A stretch of 64,000 bases of DNA from Gammaproteobacteria bacterium (GTDB lineage: Bacteria > Pseudomonadota > Gammaproteobacteria > SZUA-140), in contig JADJQS010000001.1 in assembly GCA_016712635.1 (NCBI GenBank), forward strand, positions 408,001 through 472,000, written 5' to 3'. Shown here piece after piece: positions 1 through 8,448 of this stretch. Each line of letters begins with the position of its first letter. Position 1 is the first letter of the stretch. A program made the position numbers and the translations under genes. A model generated the notes under the pieces. It was not told the origin of the DNA, searched no databases, and saw only the letters and a list, made by a program, of their open reading frames with translations.

Positions 1-906
1 GGCGGGGCCGAGCCCGCCCAGCGCATACGCCGGCACGACGGCCGGCTCCAGCAGGTCACGCAACCCACCCCAGCCGAGCGGCGTCGCATCCGGATGACTC
101 CGCGTCGCACGCACCGGCGCCACCGCGATGAAATCCGCCCCGATGCGCGCGGCGTGGTCGATCTGGCGCCGGTCGTGACATGAGGCCGCGACCCAACGGC
201 CCGCCGGCAGGGGGCGCCCGGACAGACTCTGCAGGCGCTCCCCAGTCAAATGCACACCGTCCGCGTCCACGGCATGGCACAGATCAGGATCGGCGTTGAG
301 CAGGATCCCGGCCCCGCGCGCCCGGCACAGCGTGACCACCTCGCCGGCGAGCCGGCGGTATTCATCCTTGCCCAGCGACTTCGCGCGCAGTTGTACCAGC
401 CGGATGCCCGCTTCGAGCAGGCACTCCAGCCGGGAGAGGAAGGCTGTATACGGCGGCTTCGGTTCCGGCGTGATCAGATACAGGGAAGGCAGCCGCAGCG
501 CCGTAATGATCGGCGGATTGGCCGCCGGGAAGTCCGCCGGATCCAGTAACCGCGGCGCCCGCCAGGCCAGTCGCTGGCCTTCGCGCCCGCGGGCCTGCCC
601 GCGATACGCGGTCACCAGCCACACATCGAGCAGCACGGAGCGGGAAGGATAAGCATGCCGCAGGCGAATGAGCGGTCGGGCGGATTCTATGTGAAGACCC
701 ACCTCCTCCTCGATCTCGCGCTCCAGGGCCCGGCGCACGTCCTCGCCGGGTTCAACCTTGCCGCCGGGGAACTCCCACCGGTCGCCCTGGTCCGCGTGCG
801 GCGGGCGCAAGGTAACCAGCACCTCGCCCGCGGCATTGCAGATCACGGCCACGGCGACATGAACTGCCGCGCGCCCGGAGGCGTCGGACTCTGCATGCTC
901 AAACAT
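1..906 (-). CDS. Nudix hydrolase fused to ThiE-like domain (MutT type), 3' end cut off
   Basis: ATG lies at 906 and the frame stays open to the first base, so the first 302 residues are present and the C-terminus is missing. Residues about 13-130 are a Nudix domain with a complete box at 49-71 (G49, E55, R63-E64, E67-E68, G70), the metal and pyrophosphate site of MutT-type enzymes that remove oxidised nucleotides such as 8-oxo-dGTP. From about residue 150 it becomes a thiamine-phosphate-synthase/TenI-like barrel (VQLRAKS, GVHLTGE). This Nudix-ThiE architecture is known in gammaproteobacterial MutT relatives, often near argJ/secA. The usual ThiE NDR motif reads NAD here, so true thiamine-phosphate synthase activity is doubtful. 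A sanitising hydrolase is the safest call. Confidence 0.88.
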   Translation of the reverse strand, partial: MFEHAESDASGRAAVHVAVAVICNAAGEVLVTLRPPHADQGDRWEFPGGKVEPGEDVRRALEREIEEEVGLHIESARPLIRLRHAYPSRSVLLDVWLVTAYRGQARGREGQRLAWRAPRLLDPADFPAANPPIITALRLPSLYLITPEPKPPYTAFLSRLECLLEAGIRLVQLRAKSLGKDEYRRLAGEVVTLCRARGAGILLNADPDLCHAVDADGVHLTGERLQSLSGRPLPAGRWVAASCHDRRQIDHAARIGADFIAVAPVRATRSHPDATPLGWGGLRDLLEPAVVPAYALGGLGPA

Positions 907-944
907 ACGGTACCGCGTCAGTGGAAACCAGGCGAAGGACGGGA

Positions 945-1289
945 TCAGGCGTAGAGATCGACCGCGGCGCGGGCTTCTGTCCGCGCCGCGCTGATGAAGG
1001 CGGTATCGAGATAGCGGCTGATGGCCGCATGCGCGCGCGAGCTGTACAGATCACCGGCGCCGGCCGCGCCCTGGCGCTGCGCGTTGCCGAGCAGCCAGCG
1101 CCGCGCCGCATCGGTGTCTACCGCCCCGGAACGCTTGTCGAGCAACTCGCCTTCGATCACCCGCTCCACGGGCACCCTCCCGGCAGAATTTGCTTCATGA
1201 TATGGGTGCACGCCGCCGGCGGGCCCGCGCGCCTCTCCCGCCGGAACGGACGGCAGGTTACCTGACGCCCCCAGCGGATTGACGCGCAT
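945..1289 (-). CDS. small conserved hypothetical protein
   Basis: A 114-residue protein. An upstream in-frame TTG at 1319 exists, but ATG 1289 is preferred because a G-rich ribosome-site-like stretch precedes it. The N-terminus begins MRVNPLGASG, the middle is low complexity, and the C-terminus ends in VDLYA after a helical alanine/arginine-rich segment. There is no signal peptide, membrane segment or catalytic motif. I recall similarly sized gammaproteobacterial hypotheticals ending in a DxYA-type motif, but I cannot name a family. It lies between the YfaZ-like gene and the Nudix gene on the same strand and may be co-transcribed with the latter (38 bp gap). Confidence 0.55.
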   Translation of the reverse strand: MRVNPLGASGNLPSVPAGEARGPAGGVHPYHEANSAGRVPVERVIEGELLDKRSGAVDTDAARRWLLGNAQRQGAAGAGDLYSSRAHAAISRYLDTAFISAARTEARAAVDLYA

Positions 1290-1323
1290 CCCCGACCACC
1301 CTGCTGAAGTAATATCCAACAGC

Positions 1324-1923
1324 TCAGAACTCGAGCTGGAAACCGAGGTGACCGCCGCTCTCCACCGTCACGTTGCCCCCTTCCTCGAGCCCGGCGCGCA
1401 TCTTGCGGTAGCCCAGGTAGACCATGGCCTGGGGCAGTACGCGGTACTCCAGCGCGGAGCTCAGGTAGGCGAACTTGTCTGCGTCGCCGAAGGTAACCAC
1501 GTCCGGCGAAAAGAATCCCTCCAGCGATACTCCGATACGCGGCCACGGCGGAGGCACGAACCGGAGCTGTCCGCCCAGCGTCAGCGCGAACAGGCTGACG
1601 TCGTCCCGCCCGTCCACGTCGGCGTTGGCACCGAACAGTTTCAGGCCGAGACCGGCGTCGAGGCCCGGCGTACGGCTGCCCGCCTCCGCCACCAGCTGCG
1701 CCCCGAACATCCCTACGATAGCATCATCGGTGGTATAGACCAATCCCAGGTCGACTTCCTTGCTGCCGAATCCGCTGCTGTCGCGGTCCAGAATGATGTA
1801 TCTGAACTGCGCGCTGTCATTACTGACGTTGAGATCGAGCGTCTGCGCCGGGACGGCCGCGGCGCAGGTCAGCAGCACGGCGGCAACCACGCTGCGCATA
1901 AGGGATGAAGCTGTTCCGTTCAT
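1324..1923 (-). CDS. YfaZ-family outer membrane protein
   Basis: A 199-residue protein starting at ATG 1923. It opens with a clear signal peptide: basic start, hydrophobic stretch SVVAAVLLTCAAAVP, and probable cleavage after an A-x-A-like site near residue 27. The mature part alternates polar and hydrophobic residues and has glycine-rich turns (LGLVYTT, LGGQLRF, YLGYRKM), ending in an aromatic LEF, as expected for a small outer membrane beta-barrel. This matches the YfaZ family, predicted porin-like barrels of unknown substrate. The longer open frame reaching 2118 is rejected because only the internal start gives an export signal. Confidence 0.78.
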   Translation of the reverse strand: MNGTASSLMRSVVAAVLLTCAAAVPAQTLDLNVSNDSAQFRYIILDRDSSGFGSKEVDLGLVYTTDDAIVGMFGAQLVAEAGSRTPGLDAGLGLKLFGANADVDGRDDVSLFALTLGGQLRFVPPPWPRIGVSLEGFFSPDVVTFGDADKFAYLSSALEYRVLPQAMVYLGYRKMRAGLEEGGNVTVESGGHLGFQLEF

Positions 1924-2062
1924 TAAGTCGACCTTGGTTGGTGTTGCGCCTCGAGATGAGTAAACCTCTGCCCGAGCGCATGAATTTTCCCGACAAGCGC
2001 GCAATTTATCACAAGGTGCGGCGCATTCCAAAGCGCGCGGCCACCATCCGGGTGTTCCGGAA

Positions 2063-2764
2063 TCAGCCGCGGATCGATGCCGCTCGCGCGCAGACCCACG
2101 CCGCCACGCGCCGCGCACCGGCGCGCCTCAATGCCAGCGCCAGCGCCTCAAGCGTGCTGCCGGTGGTCATCACGTCGTCGATCAGCGCAACATCCGCGCC
2201 GGCCAGTGCGGATGACACGCTGAACGCCCGCCTGACGTTCCGGCGCCGCTCGTCCGCCTTCAAACCGGTCTGTTCCGCAGTCGCACGCGTGCGCAGGCAA
2301 CTGCTGCGATCGAGCGGGATCCCGAAATGCGCCGCCAGCGGTCGCGCAAGTTCCACCGCCTGATTGAATCCACGCTCGGCCAGGCGGCGAGGATGGAGTG
2401 GCACCGGAAGGATCACGTGTGGAAGACGAATCCTGCGCCGCTCGAGCTCAATCGCCATGATTTTCCCCAGGGTACGCGCGTAAGCCAGGTGGCCGTCAAA
2501 TTTCAGGCGCCTGATCATGACGCCGGCCGGCTCCCTGTAGTCGAAGATCGCCACCGCCTCTTCATACGGTGGCGACGCCTCCAGGCAGTGGCCGCAAATC
2601 CCGTCCGACGACAGCGGTATCGCGCAGCGCGTACAGGCTGCACCCTGATACGGCAGGTCCGCAAGACAGCCCGGACACAGCCCGAGATCACCGCAGCCCT
2701 GGCCGCAGAGCGCACACCGGGACCGCCCGGAACCGGTGACGGCCCGCATCCATCCGTAAACCAT
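2063..2764 (-). CDS. comF: ComF/GntX-family phosphoribosyltransferase-like protein
   Basis: A 233-residue protein. ATG 2764 follows a strong GGGAGGAG ribosome site, so the longer open frame to 2863 is discarded. The N-terminus has a four-cysteine zinc-ribbon pattern (CALCGQGC, CPGC, CTRC, CGHC). It is followed by a type I phosphoribosyltransferase fold with the PRPP loop VALIDDVMTTGST near residues 195-208. The ComF family takes part in DNA uptake or use in competent bacteria; in enterics gntX sits beside bioH. Here it is divergent from bioB, so the ComF-biotin link is kept with a different arrangement. The function in this organism is unproven. Confidence 0.88.
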   Translation of the reverse strand: MVYGWMRAVTGSGRSRCALCGQGCGDLGLCPGCLADLPYQGAACTRCAIPLSSDGICGHCLEASPPYEEAVAIFDYREPAGVMIRRLKFDGHLAYARTLGKIMAIELERRRIRLPHVILPVPLHPRRLAERGFNQAVELARPLAAHFGIPLDRSSCLRTRATAEQTGLKADERRRNVRRAFSVSSALAGADVALIDDVMTTGSTLEALALALRRAGARRVAAWVCARAASIRG

Positions 2765-2780
2765 CAGACTCCTCCCTGAG

Positions 2781-2809
2781 TTGACAGCCGGTGAATCTGC
2801 TCGCATATT
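2781..2809 (+). promoter_or_regulatory. predicted sigma-70 promoter of the biotin operon
   Basis: A perfect -35 hexamer TTGACA (2781-2786), a 17-bp spacer and CATATT (2804-2809). It lies in the comF/bioB divergent gap about 80 bp before the bioB start. No BirA-type operator dyad was recognised across it. Confidence 0.6.
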
Positions 2810-2889
2810 CGCACTGCGCCGGGGCCGAGGCAAGCGGCATGCTGGACACACTTCAGACGGCATTACCTGAATCTTTGAGAGGGCATACG

Positions 2890-3924
2890 ATGAACGAAGC
2901 CACCTATCAGCGCATCGACGAGATCACGCGACGCATCCTCGACGGCGGCGAGGCCGGCGCGGACGACGGCCGCTGGCTGATCCGGCTCGAGGACGACTAC
3001 CTCTCCTGGCTGATGGCCGGCGCCGACCGCATCCGCCGTACGTTCCGCGGCGAGGCCATCGAGATCTGCGCGATCTCCAACGTGCGTTCGGGCAACTGTT
3101 CGGAGAACTGCAGCTTCTGCGCCCAGAGCGGACACTTTCGCACCAGCGCGCCGAAATACGATTACATCACCAGCGAACAACTGACCGCCCAAGCGCAACG
3201 CGCCCGCGAATGGGGGGCCAGCGACTTCGGCGTCGTGTCCAAGGGATGGGGCGTGCGTTCCGCCCGGGAACGCGGGCAACTGGCGGAATATTTCACCGCC
3301 ATGCAGGGGGCGAGCGACATCGGCCGCTGCGCCAGCCTCGGCGTGCTGGACGAGCAGACCGCGCGTGAACTCAAGGCCATGGGCTTGGAGAATTACCATC
3401 ACAACCTGGAAACCGCGGAGAGCCACTTCGCCCGCGTCTGTACCACCCATACCTACCAGGAAAACATCGACACCGTGCGGAACGCCGTGAACGCCGGCCT
3501 GCGCGTGTGCTCCGGCGGCATCCTCGGCATGGGCGAGAGCCTGGACCAGCGCATCGAACTGGCACTGACGCTGCGCGAACTCGGCGTCGAGTCGGTACCG
3601 CTCAACTTCCTCTCGCCGCAGGAAGGCACGCCGTTCGGCCAGCTCGAACCGCTGACGCCGCTGGAGATCCTGAAAAACATCGCCGTGTTCCGCTACCTGC
3701 TGCCGCGGGCGGAGATCCGCATCGCCGGCGGCCGCCAGTTCCTGCGCGACCTGCAGTCCATGATCTTCATGGCCGGTGCCTCCGGTATCATGATCGGCGA
3801 CTACCTGACCACCAAGGGCCGCCAGGTGGAAGACGACCTCCAGATGCTGCGCGACCTGCAGCTGGCCCCGCGCGAGGATACCCAGCATCGCCGCCAGTCT
3901 GCGCCCGACGCCATGACGGCATGA
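2890..3924 (+). CDS. bioB: biotin synthase
   Basis: A 344-residue radical-SAM enzyme that inserts sulfur into dethiobiotin, the last step of biotin synthesis. The [4Fe-4S] cluster triad is C70, C74 and C77 (NCSENCSFC), and the usual downstream BioB segments follow (YHHNLET, CSGGILGMGE, AGGRQ). ATG 2890 is chosen because GAGAGGG precedes it and the protein then has the family length; the open frame runs further upstream to 2791. It is first in bioBFHCD and its stop overlaps the bioF start as ATGA. Confidence 0.97.
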   Translation: MNEATYQRIDEITRRILDGGEAGADDGRWLIRLEDDYLSWLMAGADRIRRTFRGEAIEICAISNVRSGNCSENCSFCAQSGHFRTSAPKYDYITSEQLTAQAQRAREWGASDFGVVSKGWGVRSARERGQLAEYFTAMQGASDIGRCASLGVLDEQTARELKAMGLENYHHNLETAESHFARVCTTHTYQENIDTVRNAVNAGLRVCSGGILGMGESLDQRIELALTLRELGVESVPLNFLSPQEGTPFGQLEPLTPLEILKNIAVFRYLLPRAEIRIAGGRQFLRDLQSMIFMAGASGIMIGDYLTTKGRQVEDDLQMLRDLQLAPREDTQHRRQSAPDAMTA

Positions 3925-5090
3925 TCGATCTCGGCAGCCGCCTGCAGCAGCGACGGCTCGACCGGCTGTATCGCACCCGCCCCGTCCTCGACGGTCCGCA
4001 GGCCGCGCAGGTATCGATCGACGGGCGGCAGTACGTCGCCTTCTGCAGCAACGACTATCTCGGCCTCGCCAATCACCCGGCGGTGATCGCGGCGCTGGCG
4101 CGCGGCGCGGAACGCTACGGCGCCGGCAGCGGCGCCTCGCACCTGATCAGCGGACACAGTCGCGCCCACCAGGAACTCGAAGCGCAGCTCGCGGCCTACA
4201 CCGGGCGACCGCGCGCGCTGCTGTTCTCGACCGGCTACATGGCGAATCTCGGCGTGCTGGGTGCGCTCGCGCAGCGCGGCGACCGTATCTACGCCGACCG
4301 CCTGAGTCACGCCTCGCTGATCGACGCCGCCCAGCTCGCCGGCGGGCGCCTGCGCCGTTATCCCCATAACGATGCCGCGCAACTGCAAACCTGGCTGCAG
4401 CGTGCGACCGACCGCGGGCAGCGATTCGTCGTCACCGATGGCGTCTTCAGCATGGACGGCGACCTCGCCCCGCTCGACCGCCTCGCAGCGCTCGCCCGCG
4501 AACGGCATGCCTGGCTCATGGTCGACGACGCCCATGGCCTCGGCGTCATCGGCCCCGGCGGCCGGGGTTCGCTCGCGCACTACGGGCTCGGCGTCGAGGC
4601 GGCGCCCATCCTGGTCGGTACGCTGGGCAAGGCCTTCGGCACCTTCGGCGCCTTCGTCGCCGGCGGCGAGGAACTGATCGAGACCCTGATCCAGTTCGCG
4701 CGCACCTACATCTACACCACCGCGCTGCCGCCCGCGATCGCCTGCGCCACGTCCGCCGCCGTGCAATTGGCGCAGACCGAAAGCTGGCGCCGTGAGCAGC
4801 TCTCAGCCCTGATCCAACGCTTCCATCAAGGAGCGCGCCAGCTCGGGCTCCCCGTGCAGATTCCGGTGGGTGATTCCCCGCTGACTCCCATCGTACCGCT
4901 CATCGTCGGCGAATCGGCGGCCGCGCTCGCCGCCAGCGCCGCGCTGCAGCAGCGCGGCCTGCTGATCAGCGCGATCCGGCCGCCGACGGTGCCGCGCGGC
5001 AGTGCGCGCCTGCGCATCACCTTCAGCGCCTCCCATACCGAAGAGCAGATCGACCGCCTGCTCGACGCCCTGGCGGAGATCCTGGCGTGA
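3921..5090 (+). CDS. bioF: 8-amino-7-oxononanoate synthase
   Basis: A 389-residue PLP-dependent alpha-oxoamine synthase that condenses L-alanine with pimeloyl-ACP, the first step of biotin ring assembly. Visible signatures are the glycine-rich SGASHLISGHS, the VDDAHGLGV segment with the PLP-contacting Asp, and GTLGKAFGT containing the Schiff-base lysine near residue 236. The start ATG overlaps the bioB stop by 4 nt and its own stop overlaps the bioH start, so translation is probably coupled along the operon. Confidence 0.96.
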   Translation: MIDLGSRLQQRRLDRLYRTRPVLDGPQAAQVSIDGRQYVAFCSNDYLGLANHPAVIAALARGAERYGAGSGASHLISGHSRAHQELEAQLAAYTGRPRALLFSTGYMANLGVLGALAQRGDRIYADRLSHASLIDAAQLAGGRLRRYPHNDAAQLQTWLQRATDRGQRFVVTDGVFSMDGDLAPLDRLAALARERHAWLMVDDAHGLGVIGPGGRGSLAHYGLGVEAAPILVGTLGKAFGTFGAFVAGGEELIETLIQFARTYIYTTALPPAIACATSAAVQLAQTESWRREQLSALIQRFHQGARQLGLPVQIPVGDSPLTPIVPLIVGESAAALAASAALQQRGLLISAIRPPTVPRGSARLRITFSASHTEEQIDRLLDALAEILA

Positions 5091-5854
5091 CCGTGCATAC
5101 GGATGCCCTGGGGACGGGGATGGCGTGCGCGCTGCTGCACGGCTGGGGCCTGCACGGCGGCGTCTGGTCGGATACGGCGCAGGCCCTGGCCGCGGACCAT
5201 CACGTGATCAACGTCGACCTGCCCGGTCACGGTCGCAGCGCACCGTTGCCGCGCGCGTACACACTGCATGAACTCGCCGCCGCGGTCGCCGCTATCCTGC
5301 CGCCGCATTGCCGCGTGATCGGCTGGTCGCTGGGCGGCATGGTGGCGCTGCAGCTCGCGGCCCAGTATCCCGATCGCGTCGGGCAGCTGATCCTCGTCGC
5401 CGCGACGCCGCAATTCGTCGCGGGTCCGGCCTGGGAACATGGGCTCGCCCCGGAGGTACTGGAGGGATTTGCCACGCGTCTGCGCGCCGATCCGGCCGGC
5501 ACCGTGCGGCAATTCCTTGCGCTGCAGGTCATGGGTAGTGAACAGGAGCGTCGCACGCTGGCCCGCCTGCGCACCCTGTTGTCCGCCGCCCCGCCACCGC
5601 ATCCCGCCGCGCTCGAGGGCGGGCTCGGCATCCTGCGCGCGGCCTCGCTGCTGCCGCTGCTGGACCGGATCACCCAGCCCGTCACGCTGATCCACGGCCG
5701 CCGCGACACCCTGATTCCGTGGACGGCCGCCCAGGCCTTGCAGGAACGGCTGCCGCAGGCGCGGCTGCAGATCCTGCCGGGCGCGGCGCATGCGCCGTTT
5801 CTGTCGCATGCGGATGATTTTCTGCGCATCACGCGGGCGGCGCTCGATGGATAA
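5087..5854 (+). CDS. bioH: pimeloyl-ACP methyl ester carboxylesterase
   Basis: A 255-residue alpha/beta hydrolase starting at GTG 5087, overlapping the bioF stop by 4 nt. The nucleophile elbow is GWSLGG with Ser81. The probable acid is the Asp in GRRDTLIP and the base is the His in GAAHAPF. BioH removes the methyl group placed by BioC and so releases pimeloyl-ACP for BioF. In enterics bioH lies outside the bio operon, whereas here it sits between bioF and bioC, which strengthens the assignment. Confidence 0.93.
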   Translation: MTVHTDALGTGMACALLHGWGLHGGVWSDTAQALAADHHVINVDLPGHGRSAPLPRAYTLHELAAAVAAILPPHCRVIGWSLGGMVALQLAAQYPDRVGQLILVAATPQFVAGPAWEHGLAPEVLEGFATRLRADPAGTVRQFLALQVMGSEQERRTLARLRTLLSAAPPPHPAALEGGLGILRAASLLPLLDRITQPVTLIHGRRDTLIPWTAAQALQERLPQARLQILPGAAHAPFLSHADDFLRITRAALDG

Positions 5855-6764
5855 CTCCGGCTCCCCGGACAGCGAGGGCTTCCACGTCGACAAGGCGCAG
5901 GTGCGCGCGGCCTTCGACCGCTCGGCGCCGGACTATGACAAGGTCGCCGTGCTGCAGCACGAGATCGGCCGCCGCCTGCTCGAGCGCCTCGAGCTGATAC
6001 GCCTCGCACCCAAGGTCGTGCTCGACATCGGTGCCGGGACCGGCCGGTTGAGCGCGGCGCTGGGCCAGCGCTACGGCGCAGCACGCGTGATATCTTTCGA
6101 CCTCTCGCCGCGCATGCTGCGGCTGGCACGCCGCCGCGCCGGGTTGCTCAGACGACTGCGGCGACGCTGCGGTTTCGTATGCGCTGACGCTGAACGCATG
6201 CCGTGCGCGGACGCCAGCGCGGACCTCGTCGTCTCCAACCTGATGCTGCAGTGGTGCAACGACATCGACGGCGCACTGGCCGAGTTCCGCCGCGTACTGC
6301 GCCCGGGTGGCCTGCTGATGTTCACCACCTTCGGGCCCGATACCCTGCGCGAGCTGCGCGCGAGCTGGGCGGGCATCGACGGCCGTATCCACGTCAACCG
6401 CTTCATCGACATGCACGACCTCGGCGATGCACTGCTGCGCGTCGGCCTGAGCGAACCGGTGATGGACCGCGAGGACTTCACCCTGACCTATCCCGACGTC
6501 GCAGGATTGATGCGCGACCTCAAGGCGCTCGGCGCGCACAACAGCACCCTCGGGAGGCCGCGCGGCCTGACCGGGCGCGGGCGTCTCGCGCGGGTCATCG
6601 CCGCGTATGAACGCTTTCGCAGCCAGGGCCGCCTTCCCGCAACCTACGAGGTGGTCTACGGTCACTGCTGGTCGGGGCCGGAATCCGCACCGCACCACCC
6701 GCAACAAGGCGGAAAGATCGTGACGGTCCCGCTGTCGCAGCTAGTGCGGAAGCGGCCGCGATGA
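5847..6764 (+). CDS. bioC: malonyl-ACP O-methyltransferase
   Basis: A 305-residue class I SAM methyltransferase. ATG 5847 overlaps the bioH stop by 8 nt. Motif I is VLDIGAGTGRLSAAL, and SNLMLQW and FTTFGPDTLREL are typical of BioC. It methylates the free carboxyl of malonyl-ACP so that fatty-acid synthesis can build the pimeloyl chain. It is about 50 residues longer than E. coli BioC, with the extra length mainly in an arginine-rich segment near residues 90-105 and in the C-terminus. It is fourth in bioBFHCD. Confidence 0.94.
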   Translation: MDNSGSPDSEGFHVDKAQVRAAFDRSAPDYDKVAVLQHEIGRRLLERLELIRLAPKVVLDIGAGTGRLSAALGQRYGAARVISFDLSPRMLRLARRRAGLLRRLRRRCGFVCADAERMPCADASADLVVSNLMLQWCNDIDGALAEFRRVLRPGGLLMFTTFGPDTLRELRASWAGIDGRIHVNRFIDMHDLGDALLRVGLSEPVMDREDFTLTYPDVAGLMRDLKALGAHNSTLGRPRGLTGRGRLARVIAAYERFRSQGRLPATYEVVYGHCWSGPESAPHHPQQGGKIVTVPLSQLVRKRPR

Positions 6765-7471
6765 CGCGCACCCGCGGCTTTTTCATCACTGGCACGGATA
6801 CCGGCGTCGGCAAGACCTGGTGCGCAGCCGCGCTGGTCTTTGCCCTGCGCCGGCACGGCCATACGACCTTCGGCATGAAACCGGTGGCCAGCGGCTGCGC
6901 GCAGACTGCGAGCGGACCGCGCTCGGACGATGCGCTCCTGTTGCAGGAGTACGGTTCGCAACCCGCTCCACCCTATGAACAGATCAATCCCTACGCACTA
7001 CCCCGGCCGATCGCCCCCCATCTGGCGGCCCGGCATGCGGGAGTGGATATATGTCTTGAGCGCATCATGGATGCCGTCAATCGCGTGCGGGAGCAGGCCG
7101 ATTTCGTCATCGTCGAAGGGGTGGGCGGGTGGTGCGTGCCGCTCAACGCGCGGGAGACGATCGACGACCTGGCGCGGGCCCTCGGACTGCCGGTCATCCT
7201 GGTCGTCGGCATCCGTCTCGGCTGTCTCAACCACGCCCTGCTGACCGCCGCCGCCATCGAGCGCGGCGGGAACACGCTGGCCGGCTGGATCGCCAACCGG
7301 GTCGATGCGACCACCGAATGCGCGGAGGAGAACATTGCCAGCCTGCAAGAGCGGCTGTCCGCCCCGTTGCTCGGGGTATTTCCGCATCTTGCAGGATTCG
7401 AAGCGGAGCGGCTGGCGGGTGAGATCGATCTTGCGCAGCTGCCGGAATTTACGCGCGAAACCGTCCCCTGA
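6761..7471 (+). CDS. bioD: ATP-dependent dethiobiotin synthetase
   Basis: A 236-residue protein that closes the ureido ring of dethiobiotin from diaminopelargonic acid, CO2 and ATP. The P-loop GTDTGVGKTW is at residues 9-18, followed by the KPVASG substrate loop and the VEGVGGW segment. The ATG overlaps the bioC stop by 4 nt. It is the last gene of the operon. No bioA (diaminopelargonate aminotransferase) is seen, so that step must be encoded elsewhere. Confidence 0.95.
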   Translation: MTRTRGFFITGTDTGVGKTWCAAALVFALRRHGHTTFGMKPVASGCAQTASGPRSDDALLLQEYGSQPAPPYEQINPYALPRPIAPHLAARHAGVDICLERIMDAVNRVREQADFVIVEGVGGWCVPLNARETIDDLARALGLPVILVVGIRLGCLNHALLTAAAIERGGNTLAGWIANRVDATTECAEENIASLQERLSAPLLGVFPHLAGFEAERLAGEIDLAQLPEFTRETVP

Positions 7472-7476
7472 AAACA

Positions 7477-7503
7477 CGCGGGCCCGGAAATTCCGGGCCC
7501 GCG
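7477..7503. terminator. intrinsic terminator hairpin between bioD and rpoH
   Basis: An 11-bp perfect GC stem (CGCGGGCCCGG / CCGGGCCCGCG) with the five-base loop AAATT lies between the convergent bioD and rpoH genes. On the minus strand it is followed by TGTTTT, so it fits best as the rpoH terminator and may also stop bio transcripts. Confidence 0.75.
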
Positions 7504-7525
7504 TCGAACTGCTTGGAATCAACCA

Positions 7526-8380
7526 TCAGGCTTCGAGGCTGCTGCGCAATTTTTTGATCGCGCTCTTCTCGAGCTGGCGGATGCGCTCGGCGGAGACCTG
7601 GTACTTGTCGGCCAGGTCCTGCAGGGTCATCTTGTCGTCAGCCAGCCAGCGCTGCTGCAGAATGTCGCGGCTGCGCTCGTCGAGCCCGTCGAGGGCATGG
7701 TGCAGGCGTTCTTCGTTGTGCGACTCCCATTCGCTCTGTTCCAGCTGTACCGTCGGGTCGTTGCGCGTGTCTGTGAGATACGCCGCCGGCGCCAGGTTTC
7801 GCTCCGATTCCTCGTCGCGGTCGCCGTAGGGATCGAAGGAGGTGTCGTAGCCGCTGATGCGCGCCTCCATCTCGATCACGTCCTCGGGACGCACGCCGAG
7901 ATCCTGGGCAACGGCGTTGACCTCCTCGCGCCCGAACCACGCCAGGCGCTTCTTGGCGCTGCGCAGGTTGAAGAAGAGCTTGCGCTGGGCCTTGGTCGTC
8001 GCCACCTTGACGATGCGCCAGTTGCGCAGGATGAATTCGTGGATCTCGGCACGGATCCAGTGCACCGCGTAAGACACCAGGCGCACGTTCATGTCGGGAT
8101 CGAAGCGCTTGACCGCCTTCATGAGGCCGATGTTGCCCTCCTGTACCAGGTCCGATTGGGACAGGCCATAACCGCTGTAACCGCGGGCGATGTGCACGAC
8201 GAAGCGCAGGTTCGACATGACCAGCTGCCGCGCGGCGCCCAGATCGTTTTCCAGCCGGTACTGCAGGGCGAGGCGGCGTTCCTCCTCGACGCTCAGGACG
8301 GGTATCGCACCGACGCTCTGGACATAGGCCTCCAGGCTGCCGCTGTGCAACACCAGTCCCATTTCATTAGCCTTCGACAT
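7526..8380 (-). CDS. rpoH: heat-shock sigma factor sigma-32
   Basis: A 284-residue sigma-70-family factor, the same length as E. coli RpoH. It directs RNA polymerase to heat-shock promoters (chaperones, Clp, Lon, FtsH). Region 2 carries QSDLVQEGNIGLMKA and the tryptophan-containing melting segment. The diagnostic RpoH box QRKLFFNLR is intact near residue 130, and region 4.2 ends with a helix-turn-helix. ATG 8380 follows GGGAGGG. It lies last after ftsY-ftsE-ftsX, the classic order, but its own upstream region holds a CIRCE-like operator and a possible sigma-E promoter. Confidence 0.97.
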   Translation of the reverse strand: MSKANEMGLVLHSGSLEAYVQSVGAIPVLSVEEERRLALQYRLENDLGAARQLVMSNLRFVVHIARGYSGYGLSQSDLVQEGNIGLMKAVKRFDPDMNVRLVSYAVHWIRAEIHEFILRNWRIVKVATTKAQRKLFFNLRSAKKRLAWFGREEVNAVAQDLGVRPEDVIEMEARISGYDTSFDPYGDRDEESERNLAPAAYLTDTRNDPTVQLEQSEWESHNEERLHHALDGLDERSRDILQQRWLADDKMTLQDLADKYQVSAERIRQLEKSAIKKLRSSLEA

Positions 8381-8397
8381 TACGTGTACCCTCCCAT
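8380..8397 (-). other. five-codon upstream mini-ORF ending on the rpoH start
   Basis: ATG at 8397 opens a 5-codon frame (M-G-G-Y-T) whose TAA shares its last base with the rpoH ATG (TAATG). It contains the rpoH Shine-Dalgarno GGGAGGG. This could be chance, or it could couple translation. Confidence 0.25.
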
Positions 8398-8421
8398 GGA
8401 CGCTCGAGGTCTTTAAAAATA

Positions 8422-8448
8422 CTAGCACTCAGAGAGTATGAGTGCCAG
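8422..8448. promoter_or_regulatory. CIRCE-like HrcA operator upstream of rpoH
   Basis: The plus strand reads CTAGCACTC, nine bases, then GAGTGCCAG. The CIRCE consensus is TTAGCACTC-N9-GAGTGCTAA, so 15 of 18 arm positions and the exact 9-base spacing match. It lies 42 bp upstream of the rpoH ATG. CIRCE is the binding site of the heat-shock repressor HrcA, which usually controls groESL and dnaK operons. Here it would place rpoH itself under HrcA control. Confidence 0.75.

Noticed and set aside
2765..2889. BirA or BioR operator in front of bioB
   Set aside because: No TTGTAAACC-type dyad or other clear biotin-regulator palindrome was found; only the promoter is supported.
8422..8448. Considered as a sigma-54 promoter because of TGGCAC on the minus strand
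   Set aside because: The required TTGC at the correct distance is missing, while the dyad with 9-bp spacing fits CIRCE well.
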